From the NCBI RefSeq assembly GCF_030695035.1, contig NZ_JAUYTT010000008.1, positions 558,001 to 622,000 on the forward strand: 64,000 nucleotides of DNA, in the 5' to 3' direction. The notes beneath the pieces are model-generated. The model saw only the letters and a list, made by a program, of their open reading frames with translations. It was not told where the DNA came from and ran no database searches. This DNA comes from Frigidibacter sp. (GTDB lineage Bacteria > Pseudomonadota > Alphaproteobacteria > Rhodobacterales > Rhodobacteraceae). The position numbers and the translations under genes were made by a program. Position 1 is the first letter of the stretch, and each line of letters begins with the position of its first letter. This document shows positions 34,664 through 42,303 of the stretch, piece by piece.

Positions 34664-34681
34664 AAAAGGAATCCAACCATA
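34664..34681 (+). promoter_or_regulatory. Ribosome-binding site and AUA start of infC
   Basis: AAAAGGA (34664-34670), then eight bases, then ATA (34679-34681) as initiation codon. No ATG, GTG or TTG lies in frame between here and residue 37. Discriminating against non-AUG starts is IF-3's own job, so this start is an autoregulatory device in infC genes. Confidence 0.85.
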
Positions 34682-35218
34682 GCCCGCAGACCCCACAATG
34701 CCCCGCCGCAACGCGACACGGGACCACGTATCAACGACCGTATCCGCGCGACGGAAATCCGGCTCATCGGCGCAGATGGCGAAAACGTGGGGGTCGTCAC
34801 CCCGGCCCGCGCCATGCAGATGGCCGAAGAAGCCGGTCTCGATCTGGTGGAAATCTCGCCCAACGCCGTGCCGCCGGTCTGCAAGATCATGGATTTCGGC
34901 AAGTTCAAGTATGAGCAGCAGAAGCGCGAGGCCGAGGCCCGCAAGAAGCAGCACATCATCGAGATCAAGGAAATCAAGTTCCGCCCGGGCACCGACTCGC
35001 ATGACTACGACGTCAAGATGCGGTCGGTATTCAAGTTCCTGGAAGAGGGCGACAAGGTGAAGATCACCCTGCGCTTCCGCGGCCGCGAGATGGCCCACCA
35101 GGATCTGGGGATGGAGCTCTTGAACCGCGTTGCCGCCGATGTGGGCGAAAAGGGCAAGGTCGAATCGATGCCGCGCCTTGAAGGCCGGCAGATGGTGATG
35201 ATGATCGGTCCGCGGTAA
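34679..35218 (+). CDS. infC: Translation initiation factor IF-3
   Basis: Binds the 30S subunit, checks start codons and blocks 50S joining; 179 residues. The N-terminal domain begins [20 protein letters not shown] and includes [19 protein letters not shown]; the linker is [20 protein letters not shown]; the C-terminal domain has [40 protein letters not shown] and [16 protein letters not shown]. The true start is the ATA at 34679: if translation is read only from the first ATG (34787) the conserved first 36 residues are lost. This non-AUG start, with a good Shine-Dalgarno, is the family's autoregulation mark. A 16-bp terminator follows. Confidence 0.96.
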   Translation: MARRPHNAPPQRDTGPRINDRIRATEIRLIGADGENVGVVTPARAMQMAEEAGLDLVEISPNAVPPVCKIMDFGKFKYEQQKREAEARKKQHIIEIKEIKFRPGTDSHDYDVKMRSVFKFLEEGDKVKITLRFRGREMAHQDLGMELLNRVAADVGEKGKVESMPRLEGRQMVMMIGPR

Positions 35219-35240
35219 ACGGGCTGTCCTTCCCGATGTG

Positions 35241-35278
35241 AAGAAAGCCTCCCCGGCCGGGGAGGCTTTCTTGTTTTG
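35241..35278 (+). terminator. Rho-independent terminator after infC
   Basis: AAGAAAGCCTCCCCGG (35241-35256) immediately followed by its exact complement CCGGGGAGGCTTTCTT (35257-35272), then GTTTT. The loop must open a few central base pairs. It sits 22 bases after the infC stop and could also act in reverse for the convergent gene. Confidence 0.9.
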
Positions 35279-35333
35279 GGGCGCCGGTCCGGTCCGGCCG
35301 AAGACGCGGGGGGCCAGCCCCCCGCACCCCCCG

Positions 35334-35355
35334 GGATATTTGGACCAAAACGAAG
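35334..35355 (-). repeat. Dispersed 22-bp intergenic element, copy 3
   Basis: Core GATATTTGGACCAAAACG on the plus strand, preceded by the hairpin GCGGGGGGCCAGCCCCCCGC. On the minus strand it follows the GapR-like gene's stop by 27 bases, in the order stop, CTTCGTTTTGGTCC, hairpin, as in copies 2 and 4. Confidence 0.88.
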
Positions 35356-35382
35356 GGGGAAGTTGCGCCCCTTCGGCCGTGT

Positions 35383-35643
35383 TCAGGCCATGCCGAGGGC
35401 AGTTTTGTAGAGCTCGAGGATGGCCTCCTCTTCCTCGAGGTCGTTCTTGTCGCGTTTGCGGATGGCGATGATCTTCTTCATCACCTTGGTGTCGTAGCCA
35501 CGGCCCTTCGCCTCGGCCATCACCTCTTTTTGCTGCTCGGCGATGTCCTTCTTCTCGGCTTCGAGATGTTCGAAGCGTTCGATGAACTGGCGCAGCTCGT
35601 CGGCGGTGACGTTATAGGCGGCGTCGGTCACAGGGGCATTCAT
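35383..35643 (-). CDS. DUF2312/GapR-like nucleoid-associated protein
   Basis: An 86-residue basic coiled-coil protein of the DUF2312 family. NVTADELRQFIERFEHLEAE, KKDIAEQQKEVMAEAKGRGY and DTKVMKKIIAIRKRDKNDLE are the complete domain. Caulobacter GapR, of the same family, binds overtwisted AT-rich DNA ahead of replication and transcription and helps topoisomerases. The same role is expected here. The start at 35641-35643 (MNAPVTDAAYNV) is chosen for its usual short N-terminus. Confidence 0.88.
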   Translation of the reverse strand: MNAPVTDAAYNVTADELRQFIERFEHLEAEKKDIAEQQKEVMAEAKGRGYDTKVMKKIIAIRKRDKNDLEEEEAILELYKTALGMA

Positions 35644-35812
35644 CTGCGTCTCCTCGGATGGGGGCCGGATTGTTTGCGGCCTTGCTAGTCGGATGGCCCC
35701 TGCGCTGCAAGGCCCCGCAAGCCAACGCTTGCAAGGTCGGCATTCCTGCGCAGCCGACACTTGCGCGGGCGGCCGGGTTCGGCCAAGACGGCGCAAACCT
35801 GAGGAGGGCGGC

Positions 35813-36028
35813 ATGGAGAACCTGATCTGGATCGGCGCGGCGGTTTCGGCGGCGGGGCTGGTCGGCATCGTCTGGTGCATCGTGGCGGTGTCGCGCGCCC
35901 GGCGTGCGGGGCTGGAGGACAAGGCGCTGCGCCTGCGGCTGAAAAAGGCGGTGACGATGAACCTTGCGGCGCTGATGGTGTCGATGCTGGGGCTGATGCT
36001 GGTGGTGCTGGGGATCGTGCTGGCCTAG
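35813..36028 (+). CDS. Small two-helix membrane protein
   Basis: A 71-residue protein with two hydrophobic segments (LIWIGAAVSAAGLVGIVWCI and NLAALMVSMLGLMLVVLGIV) separated by a basic loop (SRARRAGLEDKALRLRLKKA). The start at 35813 has GAGGAGG upstream. The basic loop should be cytoplasmic, giving an N-out/C-out hairpin. The last codon overlaps the end of the convergent gene by four bases. I do not recognise a family function. Confidence 0.7.
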   Translation: MENLIWIGAAVSAAGLVGIVWCIVAVSRARRAGLEDKALRLRLKKAVTMNLAALMVSMLGLMLVVLGIVLA

Positions 36029-38067
36029 AAGCGCTTCCCCTCGCGGATCAGCCGGTCCCAAGCCGGGTCCGGCGCCCAGAACCCGGCCATTTGCGTCGGC
36101 AGCGCCTCGGCCTGCGCCTTCAGCGCGTTGCGCATCGCCAAAAGCCCGGTGCGCCCGCCGCTGGCGCCAGCCCAATGCATCGGCCCACCGCGGGGACGCG
36201 GGAAGCCGAGCACCGCGCCCGCCAGCAGATCGAGCGCGCCGGCGGTGGGGGCCACCCCCGCCGAGAGCATCCGCGCGCCCTCATTGGCCAGCGCGGCGAG
36301 GGCCAGCCGGCAGATCTCGGCCCGGCCCATGCCGCCCTGATGCGGGGCGGGCAGGCCCTGCACCCACCGCTCTTCGGCGATCAGCGCCAGCACGCCGGGA
36401 TCGTCGGTGCCATGCTCCGCGCCCTCGGGCCAGGTCAGGAAGCCACGCCGCCGCGTCAGGCCGGTGCGCCCGGCGGCGGCAAGCTGCGCCGCAAGGCCCG
36501 GGCGCAGCCGCTCCGCTGCGCCGGGCGCCTGTGCCGCTTGACGGGTGACGTGGTCGAGGCCCGCGCGGTCCATCGCCTCGAACGGGCCGCGCGCAAAGCC
36601 GAAGCCGCGCAGCGCCGCGTCCACCGAGGCCGGCGTCGCCCCCAGCAGCAGCAGATCCTCGGCCGCCTGCCGCAGCGCCCCCAGCAGCCGCGCGCCCGGC
36701 AAGGCTCCGCTGCCGGGCTGGCAGGGCAGCGGCACCCGGCCCATGGCGCGCGCGAGGCCAAGGCCCGCGGCCAGCGCCGCCGGGCTCCCATCCGTGGCGA
36801 TCTCCAGCAGCGGCAGCCCCTGCGGCGGCGTGTGTCGTTGCAGCCCGATGCCGGGCAGCGGCCATGCGAAACCGCCTAGCACCGCAGCCGGCGGCAGCGC
36901 GCCTTCCAGCACCGCCAGCGATCCATCCGCAGCAATCCCGATCTGGCACCTGGCCAAGCTCTCGGCATCCGTGGTGGCCGACAGCCGGTCCCAGGCGGCA
37001 TCGCGCGCCGCCTCGGTCATCCGCCCCTCGGCCACCGCCGCCTCCTGCCGGGCGGCGATGGCCTCCAGCGTGGCGCGCAGGGTCGGCACATCCTGCCCCA
37101 GCAGCCGCACCGGCACCCCGCCAGCCAGCAGCTCCGCCGCACCCTCGGCAGCCTCGCCGGTCATCGCCACCGGCCCCGGCAGGGGGGCGGCGGCGGTCCT
37201 GTCCCAGCCCTCCGCCTCGGCCGCCGCCATCCAGCACAAGGCCCGAGCCTCGGGCGTGGCCGCCAGCGCCTCGAACACCGCGCGCTCGAAACCCAGCCCG
37301 CCCGCCTCGGGCAGCAGCAGCGCCGCCTCGACGCAGTCCACGATCTGCCAGGGCGCGGGCAGATCGCCAGACAGCCGCGCCCGCGCCTCTGCCACCGCCG
37401 CCAGAAACCCGGCCGGATCGCCCAGGCCGCGCTGCGGATCGCGGGCGAAGGGCACTGGCGCGCCGCCCGCGCGTGCCGCCGCCAGGGCCGAGGCCGCCGC
37501 CCGCGCCGCTGGCAGCGCGGCTTCGGTCACCATCTCGATCAACCCCGCCGCCTGCGCCTCGGCCGCCGGGACCAAGCGCCCCGCCAGCATCAGCGCCAGC
37601 GCTGGCCCGGCCCCCGCCAGCCGCGCCGCCCGCTGCGTGGCCCCGGCGCCCGGCACGAGGCCGAGCGTCACCTCCGGAAACCCGATCAGCCCGCCCGGGG
37701 CCGCCACCCGCAGCGCCGCGGCCAGCGCCAGCGCCGCCAGCGGCCCGGCGACAGGCCCGGCGATCAGCGCCACCACGGGCTTGGGCGCGGCGGCAATGCG
37801 CAAGGCCAAGGCGGCAAACCCGGCCTCGGCCGCCAGCAGATCGGAGGGTGGCACGGGGTATGCCGATGGGGCGGCCAGATCCAGCACCACAGCCTGCACC
37901 GCAGGATCGGCCAGCGCGCTGTCCAGCGCTGCCTCAAGCCGCGCCAGCACCGCCAGATCATAGAGCCGCGCCGGATCGGCAAGCGTCAGCGCCGGCCGGT
38001 CAGCCGCGCCCGCCTCCCAGCCCAGATCGACCCCCGGCCCGATCCGCGCGATCCCCTCTGCCGCCAT
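36025..38067 (-). CDS. Degenerate FadB/FadJ-like enoyl-CoA hydratase/3-hydroxyacyl-CoA dehydrogenase
   Basis: A 680-residue protein laid out like a fatty-acid oxidation multifunctional enzyme. The N-terminal hydratase (crotonase) half has LIGFPEVTLGLVPGAGATQR, keeping one catalytic Glu, but the other position (usually GGGxELA) reads GPLAALALA, with Ala for Glu. The C-terminal dehydrogenase half has LLGATPASVDAALRGFGFAR and GFPRPRGGPMHWAGASGG, but no GxGxxG Rossmann motif where expected (about residues 290-310, reading PGPVAMTGEAAEGAAE) and no FxxNR segment. It may be inactive as a dehydrogenase, or a structural or altered-substrate relative. Alanine content is extremely high. Confidence 0.8.
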   Translation of the reverse strand: MAAEGIARIGPGVDLGWEAGAADRPALTLADPARLYDLAVLARLEAALDSALADPAVQAVVLDLAAPSAYPVPPSDLLAAEAGFAALALRIAAAPKPVVALIAGPVAGPLAALALAAALRVAAPGGLIGFPEVTLGLVPGAGATQRAARLAGAGPALALMLAGRLVPAAEAQAAGLIEMVTEAALPAARAAASALAAARAGGAPVPFARDPQRGLGDPAGFLAAVAEARARLSGDLPAPWQIVDCVEAALLLPEAGGLGFERAVFEALAATPEARALCWMAAAEAEGWDRTAAAPLPGPVAMTGEAAEGAAELLAGGVPVRLLGQDVPTLRATLEAIAARQEAAVAEGRMTEAARDAAWDRLSATTDAESLARCQIGIAADGSLAVLEGALPPAAVLGGFAWPLPGIGLQRHTPPQGLPLLEIATDGSPAALAAGLGLARAMGRVPLPCQPGSGALPGARLLGALRQAAEDLLLLGATPASVDAALRGFGFARGPFEAMDRAGLDHVTRQAAQAPGAAERLRPGLAAQLAAAGRTGLTRRRGFLTWPEGAEHGTDDPGVLALIAEERWVQGLPAPHQGGMGRAEICRLALAALANEGARMLSAGVAPTAGALDLLAGAVLGFPRPRGGPMHWAGASGGRTGLLAMRNALKAQAEALPTQMAGFWAPDPAWDRLIREGKRF

Positions 38068-38162
38068 CCTGCACTCCCCCGCGCCATATGGCCCCCGGGC
38101 AGATTACGGTGCAGACCGGCCAGCACAATGCGAAACCCGCGCGCCGGCAATCGCCCGCCGGC

Positions 38163-38486
38163 TTACCTGCGCGGCGCGCAATCCCGGCAGAAGGGCGTTG
38201 CCGGAAGCAGTTCCAGCCGCTCGGGCGAAATCTCGGCGCCGCAGGTCACGCAGGCGCCATATTCCCCCGCCTCGACCCGCACCAGCGCCGCCTCGATCAT
38301 GCGGATCTCGTGCTGCGCCGACAGGCCCATCTCTTCAAGCACCTCATCGCTCTCGCGCTCGCTGGCCAGTTCCGACCAGTCCTTCGACTGGTGCGATTCC
38401 AGCTCGGCGTCAATCTCGGCGATCCGCGTGTTCAGCTGCTCCAGCCGGGTGGTCAGCGTAGTCTTCGGGTCCTGGACGGTTTGCAT
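38163..38486 (-). CDS. DksA/TraR-family zinc finger protein
   Basis: A short DksA-like protein of 107 residues with a coiled-coil (LTTRLEQLNTRIAEIDAELE, then ASERESDEVLEEMGLSAQHE) and a C-terminal C4 zinc finger, GACVTCGAEISPERLELLPA ending FCRDCAPRR. DksA proteins enter the RNA polymerase secondary channel and modulate stringent response promoters; short versions such as this act similarly or as regulators of oxidative stress. The coiled-coil tip lacks the classical DxxDxA of E. coli DksA as far as I can see. The ATG at 38486 follows AAAAGGAG. Confidence 0.87.
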   Translation of the reverse strand: MQTVQDPKTTLTTRLEQLNTRIAEIDAELESHQSKDWSELASERESDEVLEEMGLSAQHEIRMIEAALVRVEAGEYGACVTCGAEISPERLELLPATPFCRDCAPRR

Positions 38487-38598
38487 CTCAAGTCTCCTTT
38501 TCCTGTCCAGCCCATTTTGCAGGCATGGGCGCGCGTCACATTGATGCAGGTCAAGACGCCAGGTGGATGCCGCTGCGAAACGCAGAAACATGTGCCCC

Positions 38599-38610
38599 GA
38601 ATACATATTC
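38599..38610 (+). promoter_or_regulatory. Candidate operator upstream of the YeeE/YedE genes
   Basis: GAATACATATTC, an AT-rich inverted repeat (GAATA-CA-TATTC) directly followed by AATTGTTG, 60 bases before the first YeeE/YedE start. ArsR-type sulfide sensors (BigR/SqrR) control similar transporters in proteobacteria and bind GAAT/ATTC-containing palindromes. The link is inference. Confidence 0.4.
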
Positions 38611-38670
38611 AATTGTTGTGGTCCGTTCGCGCCCGCCTATATCGTGGCTTCACGGCACAGAGGGAGCAAA

Positions 38671-39111
38671 ATGGAACAGGACTGGATCCACGGCCTGATC
38701 GGCGGGTTGATGATAGGTGGCGCTGCGGCGATCTACCTGCTGGTCAATGGCAAGATCATGGGCGCCAGCGGCATTCTGGGCGGTCTGGCCGATAGCAGTG
38801 CCAAAGGCCAGGCCCGGGCCGAGAAGCTGGCCTTTCTGGCCGGGCTGATCGCGGTGCCGGGGCTGCTGGTGCTGACGGGCGCCGTCCCGGCCGAGGCCGC
38901 CGACACCCATGTCACCGGCAATCTGGCGGTGCTGGTCGCGGCGGGGCTGCTGGTCGGCCTCGGCACCCGTCTGGCGGGCGGCTGCACTTCCGGCCACGGC
39001 GTCTGCGGCATCTCGCGCCTCTCGCCACGCGGGCTGGCAGCGACGGCGGCCTATCTGGCGGCGGGCGTTCTCACGCTGCTGGTCTTCCGCCAACTCCTGC
39101 ACATCATCTGA
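38671..39111 (+). CDS. YeeE/YedE-family transporter subunit, N-terminal half
   Basis: Inner-membrane protein of the YeeE/YedE (TsuA) sulfur-transport family, 146 residues. It has four hydrophobic segments, the motif YLLVNGKIMGASGILGGLAD and the diagnostic cysteine loop RLAGGCTSGHGVCGISRLSP (Cys at about residues 109 and 116). The E. coli homologue imports thiosulfate with cysteines relaying the substrate. It is one of a two-gene pair, nine bases apart. The half-size form is like PmpA/PmpB, possibly handling sulfide- or polysulfide-type sulfur. AGAGGGAGC precedes the ATG at 38671. Confidence 0.88.
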   Translation: MEQDWIHGLIGGLMIGGAAAIYLLVNGKIMGASGILGGLADSSAKGQARAEKLAFLAGLIAVPGLLVLTGAVPAEAADTHVTGNLAVLVAAGLLVGLGTRLAGGCTSGHGVCGISRLSPRGLAATAAYLAAGVLTLLVFRQLLHII

Positions 39112-39120
39112 GGAGCCGAC

Positions 39121-39540
39121 ATGCGCATGCTCATCGCCGCCCTGACCGGCGGCCTCTTCGGGGCCGGCCTGCTGATCTCCGGCATGACCGACACGACGAA
39201 GGTTCAAGGCTTCCTCGACATCCTCGGCGCCTGGGATCCGACGCTGGCCTTCGTCCTTGGCGGTGCCATCGCCCCGATGGCCGTCGCCTGGCGCATCGCG
39301 GCCCGGCAACGGCGAGCCCTGCTTGGCGACCTGCCCGAGCCGCCCGCTCCGACAATCGACCGCGCCCTCCTCGGCGGCTCGCTGCTGTTCGGCGCCGGCT
39401 GGGGCCTCGCCGGCCTCTGCCCCGGCCCTGCCATCGCCTCGCTCAGCTTCGGCGGCAGCGGCGGCGCCGTCTTCATGGCCGCGATGCTCGCTGGCATGGC
39501 CGCCACCCCGAGCTTGCGCAGCAGACTGGCAAAAGCCTGA
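39121..39540 (+). CDS. YeeE/YedE-family transporter subunit, C-terminal half
   Basis: The second half-transporter, 139 residues with four hydrophobic segments. It begins MRMLIAALTGGLFGAGLLIS and has GMTDTTKVQGFLDILGAWDP, LAFVLGGAIAPMAVAW and the cysteine loop WGLAGLCPGPAIASLSFGGS, the family's second thiol site. With its upstream partner it makes up one full-length YeeE/YedE protein. A dispersed intergenic element and hairpin follow the stop codon by nine bases. Confidence 0.88.
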   Translation: MRMLIAALTGGLFGAGLLISGMTDTTKVQGFLDILGAWDPTLAFVLGGAIAPMAVAWRIAARQRRALLGDLPEPPAPTIDRALLGGSLLFGAGWGLAGLCPGPAIASLSFGGSGGAVFMAAMLAGMAATPSLRSRLAKA

Positions 39541-39549
39541 GTCCTTCCC

Positions 39550-39571
39550 CTTCGTTTTGGCCCAAATATCC
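39550..39571 (+). repeat. Dispersed 22-bp intergenic element, copy 4
   Basis: CTTCGTTTTGGCCCAAATAT on the plus strand, one base different from the other copies (C for T in the GGTCC core). It follows the YeeE/YedE stop by nine bases and is followed by GGGGGTCCGGGGGTGTGAAACCCCCGG, which can fold into a hairpin. Confidence 0.85.
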
Positions 39572-39621
39572 CACGGGGGTCCGGGGGTGTGAAACCCCCG
39601 GCCGCCAGCCCCAGGCGCACC

Positions 39622-40107
39622 CTAGCCCGCCATCCCCCGCCACTCCGCCAGCGCCGGATTATCCTCAACCGGAGCAGGAGCAGCCACCGCCGGAGCCGTA
39701 ACAACCGCACTCCGCCCACGGAAATAATGCGCCTCCCGCGCACCGAAATAGAAGCTGACGATCGCCCCCAGCAGCCACCACAGCGGTTCGGGCACATATC
39801 CCAGCCCCACCATCCGCTGCGCGAAGCTGACCGGATCGATCATCGCATAGACGAACAGGCTCAGTGTCCCCAAAGCCAGCATCGGCCGCGGCATCCGGTT
39901 CAGCCCGTTGACCAGCGCATCGAAGGTGCCGGGGCGGGCATGCTTGAACTCCTCGCCATGCTCGTCCAGCGCCGCGATATAGGCCTCGTGCGACTTCTCC
40001 ATCTTCTTGGTGGCATTGGGGGTGAAGACCTCGGCGACAGAACTCGCCGCCGTGCCCACCGCCTGCACCGCCGAAGGGTTGCCCAGAAGTGCCCCGATCA
40101 CGCCCAT
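39622..40107 (-). CDS. 3-TM holin-family protein (GTA-type lysis)
   Basis: A 161-residue protein of the 'holin of 3TMs' family. It begins MGVIGALLGNPSAVQAVGTA, has a soluble region AEVFTPNATKKMEKSHEAYI, and hydrophobic segments MLALGTLSLFVYAMIDPVSF and PLWWLLGAIVSFYFGAREAH. It overlaps the endolysin gene upstream by ten bases, the typical holin/endolysin coupling. In Rhodobacter capsulatus a similar pair outside the structural gene cluster releases gene transfer agent particles. No phage structural gene lies near, which supports the same role here. Confidence 0.82.
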   Translation of the reverse strand: MGVIGALLGNPSAVQAVGTAASSVAEVFTPNATKKMEKSHEAYIAALDEHGEEFKHARPGTFDALVNGLNRMPRPMLALGTLSLFVYAMIDPVSFAQRMVGLGYVPEPLWWLLGAIVSFYFGAREAHYFRGRSAVVTAPAVAAPAPVEDNPALAEWRGMAG

Positions 40108-40712
40108 GCTGCCACCCGTGCCCGGTGCTGCGCCTCGGTCAGATGGAAGCGCGGGCTGATGAACTCCTCGGCGCGCACAATCCACCCGCCCTTGCCGCCA
40201 TCGCGCCGCCGCGCGTATTTGCGGGACGCAGGCCGCGCATCCGCCAGCGCGTAGTAGTAATTCCGCCGCGCGATCCCATAGGCATCGGCCAGCAGCCCCG
40301 GCGCCGCCATCGCCTCGGCGGCAAAGGCGGCACGGATCGTCTGCGGGCCGATGCCGCCATCCACCTGAATATCCTGCCCCATCTCCACCAGCAGCCGCTG
40401 CAGCACCTTCACCGCACCCGACCCGGCATTGACATACATGTCAAAGACCGAGGCGCGCAGCCCCTCGGGCAGTTGGTCGATCTTCGGCGCGCGGTAATAG
40501 TGGTCCAGGTAGATCTCGGCCGCCCGCTCCGGCGTCAGCCGCCGCACATCGGCGGTGGTCACCTTCCCGTCGCCGGTCAGGTCGAGCCCCAGCCGCCGCA
40601 TCGTGGCCAGCGTGACCCCGTGCTTGGTCGGCCCGCCCGGATCGTCGGGATCGTTCACATAGCCGCCCTCGCGGGCGACGATTCCGGCTGCGATTTGCTC
40701 TGCTGATTGCAT
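40098..40712 (-). CDS. GH108-family endolysin (N-acetylmuramidase)
   Basis: Peptidoglycan-degrading enzyme of 204 residues. The glycoside hydrolase 108 motif EGGYVNDPDDPGGPTKHGVT contains the catalytic Glu (about residue 16), followed by ERAAEIYLDHYYRAPKIDQL, FDMYVNAGSGAVKVLQRLL and the C-terminal peptidoglycan-binding-3 domain with DGGIGPQTIRAAF. An insert LGLDLTGDGKVTTADVRRLT resembles a calcium-binding EF-hand/dockerin loop. The ATG at 40710-40712 has GGGG eight bases upstream; a GTG at 40721 is possible. It is the lytic partner of the overlapping holin and lacks a signal peptide, so it depends on the holin. Confidence 0.88.
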   Translation of the reverse strand: MQSAEQIAAGIVAREGGYVNDPDDPGGPTKHGVTLATMRRLGLDLTGDGKVTTADVRRLTPERAAEIYLDHYYRAPKIDQLPEGLRASVFDMYVNAGSGAVKVLQRLLVEMGQDIQVDGGIGPQTIRAAFAAEAMAAPGLLADAYGIARRNYYYALADARPASRKYARRRDGGKGGWIVRAEEFISPRFHLTEAQHRARVAAWA

Positions 40713-40806
40713 CCCTGGCACCCCATGCCGCCGGCGGGATTGCCGCCGGCCTCTGGGCCCAGTTCCTCAGGATCGGGTTAAGATCCGTTAACCCTAACGC
40801 GCGCTG

Positions 40807-41250
40807 TTACCCGTTCGGGTCCTGATAGACGCCCTGTTCCTTCAGCGCGTCCACCACCTCGCGGGGCATGTAGGTCTCGTCATGCTTGGCCAGGATCTCG
40901 CGCGCGATGAAGGTGCCGTCCTCCATCACCCCGGTGCCGATCATGCCCTGGTTCTCCGAGAAGAGGTCCGGCAGCACGCCGGTAAACCGCACCGGGATCG
41001 TCGCGCCGCCATCGGTCACGGTGAAGCTGACGGTCTCGCCCTGCCCGCGCACGATGCTGCCGCCCTCGACCAGCCCGCCGATGCGGAACACCTCGCCCTG
41101 GCGCGGCGGCTCTTCCACGACCTGCGTGGGTGAGCGGAAGAAGTTGATCCCGTCGCGCATCGCATAGCCGATCAGCGCCGTGGACAGCACCAGCGCCACC
41201 GCCGCCAGCAGCAGCACCTGGATCCGCCGTTTCTTCTTCAGCCCCTTCAT
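40807..41250 (-). CDS. ccmE: Cytochrome c maturation heme chaperone CcmE
   Basis: Periplasmic heme chaperone, 147 residues. A single N-terminal membrane anchor (IQVLLLAAVALVLSTALIGYAM) follows the basic start KGLKKKRR. RIGGLVEGGSIVRGQGETVS and PVRFTGVLPDLFSENQG are in the OB fold, and the heme-binding motif AKHDETYMP carries His123 (covalent heme) and Tyr127 (axial ligand). The rest of ccm is not in the window; here the gene follows argC by 24 bases and may be cotranscribed with it. The ATG at 41250 has AGGAGG upstream; a GTG at 41253 is possible. Confidence 0.96.
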   Translation of the reverse strand: MKGLKKKRRIQVLLLAAVALVLSTALIGYAMRDGINFFRSPTQVVEEPPRQGEVFRIGGLVEGGSIVRGQGETVSFTVTDGGATIPVRFTGVLPDLFSENQGMIGTGVMEDGTFIAREILAKHDETYMPREVVDALKEQGVYQDPNG

Positions 41251-41274
41251 CACCCCTCCTCGGCCCGCGCCCCC

Positions 41275-42303
41275 TTACGGGAACAGCGGCGCCAGCATCA
41301 GCCCGGCAGTCTCCGGCAGGCCCAGCATCAGGTTCGCGTTCTGGATCGCCTGCCCCGACGACCCCTTGGTGAGGTTGTCGAGCGCGCAGACCACCAGCGC
41401 CCGCCCCGGGATCCGGTCCCCGCACACGCCTATATGCACGAAGTTGGAGCCGGCGATATGCCTTGTCGAGGGGAGTGCGCCAAAGGGTAGCACCTCAAGG
41501 AACGGCTCGGGTGCATAACGCCTGGCCAGCGCCGCATGAACCGCCTCCGCCTCGCCCCGTACATAGACGGTCGCAAGGATGCCGCGGTTCATCGGGCTCA
41601 GGTGCGGGGTGAACTGCACCAGCACCGGCCGCCCGGCCACGCGGGTGAACTCCTGATCGAACTCGCCCAGATGCCGATGGGTGCCCCCCGCCGAATAGGC
41701 ATGGGTGCCCCCCGACAGCTCGGCATGCAGCAGGTTCTCCTTCAGGCTGCGCCCCGCGCCGGACACGCCCGCCTTCAGGTCGATCACGATCTCGTCGATA
41801 TCGATCACCCCGGCCTCGATCAGCGGGCGGATGGCGAATTGTCCGGCGGCGGCATTGCAGCCCGTGCCTGCCACCAGCCGCGCCTGCGCGATCTCGTCCC
41901 GGTAGAACTCGGTGAGGCCATAGACCGCCTCGGCCTGCAACGCCGGCGCCGCATGCGGCTTGCCGTACCAGCGCTCATAGGCCGCCGGATCGCGCAGCCG
42001 GAAATCGGCCGACAGATCGACGATCTTCAGATCCCGCGGCAGCGCCGAGATCACCGCCTGGCTGGTGGCATGGGGCAGCGCGCAGAAGCACAGATCGACC
42101 TCCGAGAAGTCCATCTCCTCAATCTTCTGCAGCACCGGCAGCGCGATATGGCGCAGATGCGGAAACACCTCCGCCATCTCCATCCCCGCCTTGCGGTCGC
42201 CGGACAGCCCGGTCACGACCATTGATGGATGGCTGGAGATCAGCCGCACCAGCTCCGCGCCGGTATAGCCCGAGGCTCCGAGGATGGCGATACGGTGGGT
42301 CAT
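41275..42303 (-). CDS. argC: N-acetyl-gamma-glutamyl-phosphate reductase
   Basis: NADPH-dependent reductase of arginine biosynthesis, 342 residues. [20 protein letters not shown] is the nucleotide-binding site, the catalytic cysteine is in [18 protein letters not shown], and [19 protein letters not shown]-like sequence ([18 protein letters not shown]), [16 protein letters not shown] and [18 protein letters not shown] complete the site. The motif GCNAA instead of the common GCYPT seems to be a Rhodobacteraceae form rather than a defect. The start at 42301-42303 is the last ATG before the Rossmann loop. Its upstream neighbour is an AT-rich orphan gene. Confidence 0.95.
   Translation of the reverse strand: MTHRIAILGASGYTGAELVRLISSHPSMVVTGLSGDRKAGMEMAEVFPHLRHIALPVLQKIEEMDFSEVDLCFCALPHATSQAVISALPRDLKIVDLSADFRLRDPAAYERWYGKPHAAPALQAEAVYGLTEFYRDEIAQARLVAGTGCNAAAGQFAIRPLIEAGVIDIDEIVIDLKAGVSGAGRSLKENLLHAELSGGTHAYSAGGTHRHLGEFDQEFTRVAGRPVLVQFTPHLSPMNRGILATVYVRGEAEAVHAALARRYAPEPFLEVLPFGALPSTRHIAGSNFVHIGVCGDRIPGRALVVCALDNLTKGSSGQAIQNANLMLGLPETAGLMLAPLFP

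Noticed and set aside
41275-42303. Suspected active-site defect in ArgC (GCNAA rather than GCYPT)
   Set aside because: The catalytic cysteine is kept, and the rest of the enzyme is intact; the variant appears to be normal for this bacterial family.
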